DNA from: Collinsella sp.
Lineage (GTDB): Bacteria; Actinomycetota; Coriobacteriia; Coriobacteriales; Coriobacteriaceae
Reading direction: 5' to 3'
Length of the DNA: 20,220 nt
Assembly: GCA_031292915.1 (NCBI GenBank)
Contig: JAUMSH010000047.1
Span: 1 to 20,220 of the forward strand
Shown here: positions 14,917 through 20,220 of the stretch, one piece after another
How positions within the stretch are numbered: the stretch's first letter is position 1
Layout of the letters: each line of letters starts with the position of its first letter
The notes under the pieces: generated by a model
What the model was told of the DNA's origin: nothing
Databases searched by the model: none
What the model saw: only the letters and a program-made list of their open reading frames with translations
Translations under genes and position numbers: made by a program

Positions 14917-14961
14917 AAAAACGAGAGGCCGGGCGGCGGCGCCAATCGGCCCGCAGCCCGG
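14917..14961 (-). terminator. Possible attenuator or terminator between hisZ-hisG and hisD
   Basis: CCGGGC (14929-14934) pairs with GCCCGG (14956-14961), with further GC-rich pairing inside. On the minus strand five T follow after a 7-nt gap (14917-14921). The stem core is short and the T-run is displaced, so this is a weak candidate. It sits in the 105-bp gap within the cluster and would reduce, not stop, readthrough. Confidence 0.3.
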
Positions 14962-14988
14962 ACGTTGGGGCGCCCGTACGTGCTCGCG

Positions 14989-16704
14989 CTATTGTGCCGA
15001 GCCCGCGACGGGCTCAAAATGCTTGTCCTTAACAGCAGCTGCCAAGCGATCGGCCAAGTTGCGTACGCGCGGATCCAGGCGCGCGGCACCTGGGTTGACG
15101 AAGAAGCGGGCCGTGCAGTCCATGATGCGGCCGGTGATGACCAGGTCGTTGTCGCGCAGGGTGGCGCCCGTGGCGGTAATGTCCACGATGCGGTCGGTCA
15201 TGCCGACGATGGGTCCCAGCTCGATATTGCCGTGCAGCGAGACGATGTCGGCATTCACGCCGCGCTCGGCATACCAGGCGCTCGCAATGCGCGGGTACTT
15301 GGTGGCCACACGAAGCGACCCGCGGCGGGCGTAGTTGCGCTCGGCCTGGCCAGCGCGCCATGCGGGCTCCGCCTCAATGAAAGTGCACAGGCCGTAGCCC
15401 AGGTCGACCAGCTGCAGCAGGTTGAGGTCGGCCTCGATAAGCGAGTCCCAGCCGCAGATGCCGCAGTCGGCGCCGCCGCAGCCCACAAAGGCGGGTGCGT
15501 CGCTGGGGCGCACAATGACAAACTCGATATCGCCGACCGCGCCCTCACCGGCACGCGTGTCGCGACCGCGCACGATCAGGTGACGACCGGGATCGCGCAG
15601 CTCAGAGACGTCTAAGCCCGCTGCCTCGAGCACGTCAAGCGTGTCGGCCTTAAGCGAGCCCTTGGGCACGGCAATGCGCAGCGGACCCTCGGCGCCACGG
15701 CCCACGGCGTGATCGCCGTCGGAAGCGGCGTCCTCGGCCGAGGTGCGCGCGGCCTCCAGACGCTCGAGCGAAAAGGCGAAGCCCGCCGCCGGCACCTCGA
15801 CGCCGTCGCCGAACGCGCCGGTAAAGATGGAGTCGTAGCGACCGCCCGAGCCCACCGGATCGGGCAGGCCGCCGGCATAGGCCTTAAAGACCAGACCCGT
15901 GTAGTAATCGAAAGAGTTCATGATGGAGAAGTCGAAGGACAGCACCCGGGCGTCCTCGGGAGCCAGGCCCTCGACCAGGGCACGCAGCTCGCGCGTGAGC
16001 GGCGCGGCGATACCGGCAGCCTCCAGCAGCGCGTCCACGCGGTCGAGCACCTCGGCGCCGCCGTGCAGACGCGGTAGCTCGCTAATGGCAGCCTTGACGG
16101 CATCGGACTCGACACTTGCTGCCACGCGGGCATCGAGGCCCACAAAGTCGTTGGCGTGCACGCAGCGCAGGGCCTCAGCGGCCAGCTCGCGATCCTCGCA
16201 CGCTGCGAGCAGCTCCTTAAACGGACGCACGCTACCTGCGATAATGCGCGCATCGGGCAGCGCCAGCTTGCGCACGGCCTCGGCCACGAGCGAGACGATC
16301 TCGACATCGCCCGCGGTATCGCCCGCACCGATAAGCTCAAAGCCCAGCTGCGTAAACTGGCGCGAGCCGCCGGCGTTGCGCTGGCACTCACGAACCACCG
16401 GCGCCTCGTAGCGAAGGCGCAGGGGCAGATCGGCCGCGCGCATGCGGGTCGAAACCAAGCGCACGATCGGCAGCGTGTTGTCGGGACGGACCACCAGCAG
16501 GCGGCCGTCGTCATCAAAGAGCTTAAACGGCGTGTCCGCAATGCGGCCGCCCTCCTCGAGCGAGCCCTTGTCCTCGAGCAGCGGCGTCTCGACCGGAAGG
16601 TAATGATGCTCCCTAAAGCAGCCCTTCACCGTCAGCGCAATCTCCTCGCGCGCCTGAGCCTCCTCGGGCAATATGTCCCGGAATCCCCACGGTGTGGCCG
16701 TCAT
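14989..16704 (-). CDS. HisZ-HisG fusion: regulatory and catalytic parts of ATP phosphoribosyltransferase
   Basis: The protein has 571 residues. Residues 1-320 are HisZ, a histidyl-tRNA synthetase-like paralogue: WGFRDILPEEA (6-16), RYEAPVVREC (98-107), GGSRQFTQLGFELIG (112-126), GGRYDSI (287-293). A polar linker (about 321-340) leads to a short-form HisG (341-565): RIAVPKGSL (343-351), RVATKYPRIA (465-474), LHGNIELGPIVG (490-501) and the PRPP loop DITATGATLRDN (508-519). HisZ and short HisG are normally separate and assemble as a hetero-octamer that starts the pathway and is inhibited by histidine. In the HisG part, the segment usually like EHGxADxGIxGKD reads GCGGADCGICGWD (408-420), adding C409, C414 and C417 and replacing the Lys. 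Start ATG 16704 has GAGGAGG upstream. It is the first gene of the cluster. Confidence 0.93.
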   Translation of the reverse strand: MTATPWGFRDILPEEAQAREEIALTVKGCFREHHYLPVETPLLEDKGSLEEGGRIADTPFKLFDDDGRLLVVRPDNTLPIVRLVSTRMRAADLPLRLRYEAPVVRECQRNAGGSRQFTQLGFELIGAGDTAGDVEIVSLVAEAVRKLALPDARIIAGSVRPFKELLAACEDRELAAEALRCVHANDFVGLDARVAASVESDAVKAAISELPRLHGGAEVLDRVDALLEAAGIAAPLTRELRALVEGLAPEDARVLSFDFSIMNSFDYYTGLVFKAYAGGLPDPVGSGGRYDSIFTGAFGDGVEVPAAGFAFSLERLEAARTSAEDAASDGDHAVGRGAEGPLRIAVPKGSLKADTLDVLEAAGLDVSELRDPGRHLIVRGRDTRAGEGAVGDIEFVIVRPSDAPAFVGCGGADCGICGWDSLIEADLNLLQLVDLGYGLCTFIEAEPAWRAGQAERNYARRGSLRVATKYPRIASAWYAERGVNADIVSLHGNIELGPIVGMTDRIVDITATGATLRDNDLVITGRIMDCTARFFVNPGAARLDPRVRNLADRLAAAVKDKHFEPVAGSAQ

Positions 16705-16740
16705 CTGGTGAGCCTCCTCATGCTGTATTTCATATAGAAC

Positions 16741-16770
16741 AGAAGACCGGCATAGCTCCGCCGGTCTTCT
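16741..16770. terminator. Hairpin upstream of the his cluster (terminator or leader structure)
   Basis: AGAAGACCGGC (16741-16751) and GCCGGTCTTCT (16760-16770) form a perfect 11-bp stem with an 8-nt loop. On the minus strand it is followed by a weakly T-rich GTTCTAT. It lies about 100 bp beyond the epimerase stop and 37 bp before the hisZ-hisG ATG, so it may end the upstream transcript or act in the his leader. I found no His-codon leader peptide and no T-box anti-terminator motif here. Confidence 0.6.
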
Positions 16771-16873
16771 GGGTACTTTAGCATACTAGAGTGCTTGCGG
16801 GGAAAATCCGTCGTAGCCGCTCACACCGTATTCATTTGGAAACATAGGATAGGTTGCCGCAACCCAACCCCAC

Positions 16874-17710
16874 CTAGGCGCCAATCGCGCGTCGGTACTC
16901 CGCCATAACCTGAGCGTCGGCCGCCGCAGGATTGGCGAAATAGCGCCAGTCATAGGTCTCGGCCGAAACAACTCCGCGATAGCCGCGCGCCACCAGCCTA
17001 TCCAGGTCGGCGCGCATATCGCGGTCGCCGTCACCCCAGGCAAGATGCGTCGTGCCGTCTGCCGCAACATCGACAAAATGCACGTGGGCGACATCATCGC
17101 CAAGCAGATCGAAATAATCGTCGATGGTATCCCCCGCCACCGCCATAGCGCCCAAATCCAGACATGCCTTAAGCGCCGGATGATCAACTGCCTCGATCAT
17201 GCGCTTCGTATCGGCCGCCGAGTTCACGATCATCGACTCAACCGGCTGTAGGGCCTCGAGCACCAGTCGCACGCCGCGTTCTCCCGCATGCTCGGCAATC
17301 GCACGCAGCATCGAGGCGCTGCGACCCCACGCGTCCTCGATCGGCTCGTTCAAAAATGCCCAGCCGCTCGAGACCATGACCTGCTCGGCTCCAAGTTCCG
17401 CCGCGATATCCACAACGTTCTTAAAGTACGCGAGCGTGCGGGCGCGCGCCTCATTCCCACGCGCCGCAATATTCCACGGCTTGGGGTTGTTCTGTTCGGG
17501 ACAAAGCCCCACAATCCGAACGCCATACCGCTGTGACAGCTCCCGCACCTGCTCGAGCGAATCGTATCCATGGCAATCGACATACAGATGCATCGCCCCG
17601 GTCCAAAGCTCGCAACACGTGTAACCCGAGGCCGCTGCCGAAGAAAAGAATTCCTCAAGGTCAAAATAACGATGGCTGATATTCATGACGGCAAGCTGCG
17701 GATACTCCAT
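16874..17710 (-). CDS. Xylose-isomerase-like TIM-barrel sugar (phosphate) isomerase/epimerase
   Basis: The protein has 278 residues, the usual length for the AP-endonuclease-2 superfamily of sugar isomerases and epimerases. Counting from a GTG three codons upstream, the expected metal ligands are E155 (LVLEALQP), D188 (ACLDLGAM), H214 (HVHFVD) and E254 (SAETYD); subtract 3 for the ATG start. I prefer ATG 17710 because GAAAGG lies eight bases before it; the GTG at 17719 is too close to that site. It follows the PTS genes on the same strand after a hairpin, so it may process the sugar they import, for example as a ketose epimerase. The exact substrate is unknown. Confidence 0.8.
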   Translation of the reverse strand: MEYPQLAVMNISHRYFDLEEFFSSAAASGYTCCELWTGAMHLYVDCHGYDSLEQVRELSQRYGVRIVGLCPEQNNPKPWNIAARGNEARARTLAYFKNVVDIAAELGAEQVMVSSGWAFLNEPIEDAWGRSASMLRAIAEHAGERGVRLVLEALQPVESMIVNSAADTKRMIEAVDHPALKACLDLGAMAVAGDTIDDYFDLLGDDVAHVHFVDVAADGTTHLAWGDGDRDMRADLDRLVARGYRGVVSAETYDWRYFANPAAADAQVMAEYRRAIGA

Positions 17711-17727
17711 CTTGTCCACCTTTCGGC

Positions 17728-17762
17728 AAAAGGGCGCCGCAGCACAGTGTGCGCGACGCCCC
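17728..17762 (-). terminator. Terminator-like hairpin between PTS IID and the epimerase
   Basis: On the minus strand GGGCGTCGC-GCAC pairs with GTGCTGCGGCGCCC, with one bulge and one wobble and a 3-nt loop, followed by TTTT (plus-strand 17728-17731). It lies about 30 bp after the IID stop. It may end most transcripts of the PTS genes or set a lower level for the epimerase gene. Confidence 0.75.
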
Positions 17763-17793
17763 CTCTTACATTGTTCTCATTATGACGGATACT

Positions 17794-18630
17794 CTACTGG
17801 ACACCAAGCACTCCAAAGAACGCGCCGGCGATACTCACGAGCAGGATCACGAGCATGATGAGCAGCGGATTCATCTTCTTCTTGAGCATGAGATAGACGA
17901 TTCCAAACAGCCCCATCGTGACAAAGCCCGGGAAGATTCCGTTGAGCAGCTCGGCCAGCGTCTGAGCACCATCGCCCGCGCCGACCATGAGCGGAATGTC
18001 CACGGTGACCATCTCCATGGTCATAGCACCGATCACCATGGCGCCCATGATAGAGGCCATCTTGACGATCGTGTCCATAATGCCCGATTCCTGGACCTTG
18101 CTGATCATGTCCGAGCCAAAGCGATATCCCACAAACGTCAGCAGGTAACGGATGATGTAGTGAGGGACGTTGAACACGAGCAGGAACAAAATCGGGCCAA
18201 GAATGGAGCCCTGCAGCGCCAGCGACGTGCCGACACCCGTTGCCAAAATTCGCAGCGTGCCCCAGTAGAAGGCATCACCCACGCCGGACAGCGGTCCCAT
18301 CAAAGCAAGCTTGACATTAGAGATCGCGCTCGTGTCAAAGCTATCGTCAGTAGCGTTGACCTCCTCCATTGCAGCGGCGATGGACATGGGGAGCGTCGAG
18401 ATGTACGGCGTGACGTTATAGAGCTCCATATGGCGCTTAAGGGCGGCCTTAAAGTCCGCATCCTGCGGATACAGCTTGCGAAGAATCGGCATAAGGGCCC
18501 ACATAAAGCCGATATGGCCCATACGCTCGTAGTTCCACGAATGCTCATAGGGAATCGAGCGCCAGAACAACTTCTTAAGGTCTGCGCGGGAAATCAGCCC
18601 GTCGTAAGAAGACTCAAACTTAAAACTCAT
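17794..18630 (-). CDS. PTS mannose-family IID component
   Basis: The protein has 278 residues. IID pairs with IIC to form the sugar channel of mannose/fructose/sorbose-type phosphotransferase systems. The N-terminal cytoplasmic part has the family hallmark SWNYERM (31-37) and the phrase MGPLSGVGDAFYWGTLR (111-127); hydrophobic segments lie near 143-168, 188-205 and 254-275. I chose ATG 18630 with GGGAG upstream; the frame extends further but into IIC. The start overlaps the IIC stop by 11 bp, so translation is coupled. Confidence 0.95.
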   Translation of the reverse strand: MSFKFESSYDGLISRADLKKLFWRSIPYEHSWNYERMGHIGFMWALMPILRKLYPQDADFKAALKRHMELYNVTPYISTLPMSIAAAMEEVNATDDSFDTSAISNVKLALMGPLSGVGDAFYWGTLRILATGVGTSLALQGSILGPILFLLVFNVPHYIIRYLLTFVGYRFGSDMISKVQESGIMDTIVKMASIMGAMVIGAMTMEMVTVDIPLMVGAGDGAQTLAELLNGIFPGFVTMGLFGIVYLMLKKKMNPLLIMLVILLVSIAGAFFGVLGVQ

Positions 18631-19411
18631 CGAACCCACTCCCAATCGCAGGATCCTCGGTTGCCACTGCGGGCTGCTCCGCTTTTTTCTTATCACCCAA
18701 AACCGTCATCGCGACGACGATGATCGCGGCAAAGATCGCCACGCCCGTCGTGCTAATGCCAAAGTAGGCGACGAGGAAGAAGCCAGCGAAGAAGAACGGA
18801 GCCACCGTTTTGTTCATAATCATCTGCGCCAGCATCGCAAAGCCGAGTGCGGGCAAGAAGGCGGCGGCGACATCCATGCCGGTCTGAACGAAATCGGGGA
18901 TGATGTTGAGCAGGCTGGCAACAGCATCGGCGCCAAAGAAGAATGCCAGGGGAATAATCAGCAGGCCGCACCAGCTCTGCGCGTAACCGGCGATGAGCAT
19001 GTTGCGCGTGATGGCCTTGGTGTCCCCGTCCTCGACGTTTTTGTCGATACGGTGCACCAGCAGCAGCATGACCGGCTGGCCCAGGGCAGTATCGAGCGCC
19101 AGGACGATCGTTGCGATGGGAATGCCCAGGGTCAGGGCCGCCGAAGCGTCCGCGCCGGCCTGCATGGCAAGCGACACACCCAGGATGGTTCCGGAAATCG
19201 TATCGGGCGGGTTATACGCACCGACCGAGATGGCGCCGACCATGGCAAGCTCCATCGTGGCGCCCATGATCGTGCCGGTCACCATGTCGCCCATGACAAG
19301 GCCAACCAGAGGTCCGAGCACGATCGGGCGCTGGAGGTAGCTCGTGCCCGTCAGCCACTCGGAATAGCCCAAAAGGGCGATCAGGAAAATCAGGATTGTC
19401 TTGATAACCAT
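18620..19411 (-). CDS. PTS mannose-family IIC component
   Basis: The protein has 263 residues and is strongly hydrophobic, with about seven or eight membrane segments. Family phrases include RPIVLGPLVGLVMGD (28-42), ATMELAMVGAISVGA (51-65) and NPPDTISGT (67-75), the substrate-path region of IIC. The C-terminal tail (about 240-263) is charged and cytoplasmic. Start ATG 19411 has AGGGG seven bases upstream and follows the IIB stop by 8 bp. Confidence 0.95.
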   Translation of the reverse strand: MVIKTILIFLIALLGYSEWLTGTSYLQRPIVLGPLVGLVMGDMVTGTIMGATMELAMVGAISVGAYNPPDTISGTILGVSLAMQAGADASAALTLGIPIATIVLALDTALGQPVMLLLVHRIDKNVEDGDTKAITRNMLIAGYAQSWCGLLIIPLAFFFGADAVASLLNIIPDFVQTGMDVAAAFLPALGFAMLAQMIMNKTVAPFFFAGFFLVAYFGISTTGVAIFAAIIVVAMTVLGDKKKAEQPAVATEDPAIGSGFDEF

Positions 19412-19419
19412 GACAGCCC

Positions 19420-19890
19420 CTAACCGATGACCTTCGCGGCGTCAGTCTTCGCATCTGCCGGAATCATCTGAATGAACAGCTCGTAGCCCTCGCCGAGCAG
19501 CTCTTTGACGTATGCCTCGTTTTCGGGCGTAAGGAACACGCTCGTCGAGACCTGGCGGGCATCCTCGCTAAAGGCAACATTGCCGAGGTTGATCTTCTTG
19601 ACGCCCATCGCCTTGGCGACGGCACCGGCCTGCTGGATCGTCTCGCAAACCACGAAGAGCTTGTACTTATCGGTCACACCGCTTTGGAGCGCCTTGACGG
19701 CATCCTCGGTGTTTTTGACGACAACCTTGCAGCCCTCCGGTTTTGCAAGAGACAGGGCCTGCAGGCGAAGCTTGTCATTGAGGACCGTGTCGCTTACCAA
19801 CAGGATGCAGTCGGCACCCAGAGCCGAGGTCCAGCTAACGGCAACCTGGCCGTGCAGCAGTCGATAGTCCACGCGAATCATCTGAATCAT
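19420..19890 (-). CDS. PTS mannose-family IIB component
   Basis: The protein has 156 residues. It takes phosphate from IIA on H13 in the motif RVDYRLLHGQV (6-16) and gives it to the incoming sugar. The phrase KKINLGNVAF (98-107) is also typical of the family. It is a soluble cytoplasmic protein bound to IIC/IID. Start ATG 19890 has AGGGAG eight bases upstream; an ATG three codons later is less likely. Confidence 0.95.
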   Translation of the reverse strand: MIQMIRVDYRLLHGQVAVSWTSALGADCILLVSDTVLNDKLRLQALSLAKPEGCKVVVKNTEDAVKALQSGVTDKYKLFVVCETIQQAGAVAKAMGVKKINLGNVAFSEDARQVSTSVFLTPENEAYVKELLGEGYELFIQMIPADAKTDAAKVIG

Positions 19891-19907
19891 GATGTGCTCC
19901 CTAGTGG

Positions 19908-20220
19908 TTAAAACTCATCGAGTTCGGCCTGCCCCAGCAGGTCGTTGACATACTTGACCTTGGTGTCATCCGCCTCGACGATCTGGCGAATGGCCTCATC
20001 GATCGGAGTGGATTCGGGCACGAACAGCAGCTGAATAAGGAGCGGCAGGTTCATATTGGTCACCAGGTGCGTGTTGGGGCGCGTCTGGACGATCTTGGTG
20101 AACTCGTTGTTAACGCTACCGCCAAAGAGGTCGGTGCAGACAACGACATCATCGTCGGCAGACATGCCTGCCAGCAGTTTTTGGGCCTCCTCGGCCACGT
20201 CCATGCGGCCATCGACGAAC
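19908..20220 (-). CDS. PTS mannose-family IIA component, 5' part cut by window edge
   Basis: The frame runs open to the window edge, so the N-terminal part with the phosphorylated histidine is missing. What remains (about 103 residues) has the diagnostic CTDLFGGSVNNEF segment and the following NLPLL helix of EIIA-Man. The ATG at 20204 is internal, not the start, because coding sequence continues upstream of it (F-V-D-G-R before M-D-V-A). The stop is 17 bp before IIB. IIA takes phosphate from HPr. Confidence 0.9.
   Translation of the reverse strand, partial: FVDGRMDVAEEAQKLLAGMSADDDVVVCTDLFGGSVNNEFTKIVQTRPNTHLVTNMNLPLLIQLLFVPESTPIDEAIRQIVEADDTKVKYVNDLLGQAELDEF

Noticed and set aside
16703..16735. 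Ten-codon leader peptide overlapping the hisZ-hisG start (M-K-Y-S-M-R-R-L-T-R)
   Set aside because: It has no histidine codons and contains the ribosome site of the fusion gene, so it is unlikely to be an attenuation leader.

Overview
The window looks like a chromosomal segment of a GC-rich actinobacterium of the class Coriobacteriia, most likely Collinsella or a close relative. That placement is an inference from protein character, codon use and the style of the intergenic repeats; no 16S or other marker is present. Nearly all genes lie on the minus strand. Only two confident genes are on the plus strand: an AAA+ ATPase at the left end and a PHP-type histidinol phosphatase in the middle.

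Layout, left to right. Positions 1-1795 are an accessory patch: a run of 12 C, a perfect hairpin repeat, three 33-bp tandem dyads, an ATPase/DUF4143 gene and a second copy of the hairpin repeat. Positions 1796-5210 carry, on the minus strand, a Ppx/GppA phosphatase and a DivIC/FtsB-like septum protein, then enolase with its own terminator and a candidate promoter. Positions 5211-7232 carry mazG, a YfcE-like phosphoesterase and a stand-alone LarC C-terminal domain. After a 334-bp divergent gap comes the plus-strand PHP histidinol phosphatase (7567-8478).

Positions 8599-16704 form a complete minus-strand histidine biosynthesis cluster, in transcription order hisZ-hisG (fused), hisD, hisC, hisB, hisH, hisA, hisF, hisI, hisE. 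The convergent PHP gene supplies the histidinol-phosphate phosphatase that the monofunctional HisB lacks, so all steps from PRPP plus ATP to histidine are encoded here. Three inverted repeats interrupt the cluster (14917-14961, 11688-11728, 9331-9425) and one hairpin precedes it (16741-16770).

Positions 16874-20220 hold a mannose-family PTS in the order IIA (cut by the window edge), IIB, IIC, IID. A terminator-like hairpin follows, then a TIM-barrel sugar isomerase/epimerase. Substrate cannot be read from the sequence.

The most notable items are: the HisZ-HisG fusion with three cysteines in an otherwise conserved HisG segment; a family of three intergenic hairpin repeats, two of which bracket the ATPase gene; the 33-bp tandem dyads before that gene; a long cruciform between hisF and hisI; and the LarC2-like gene without a LarC1 partner beside it.
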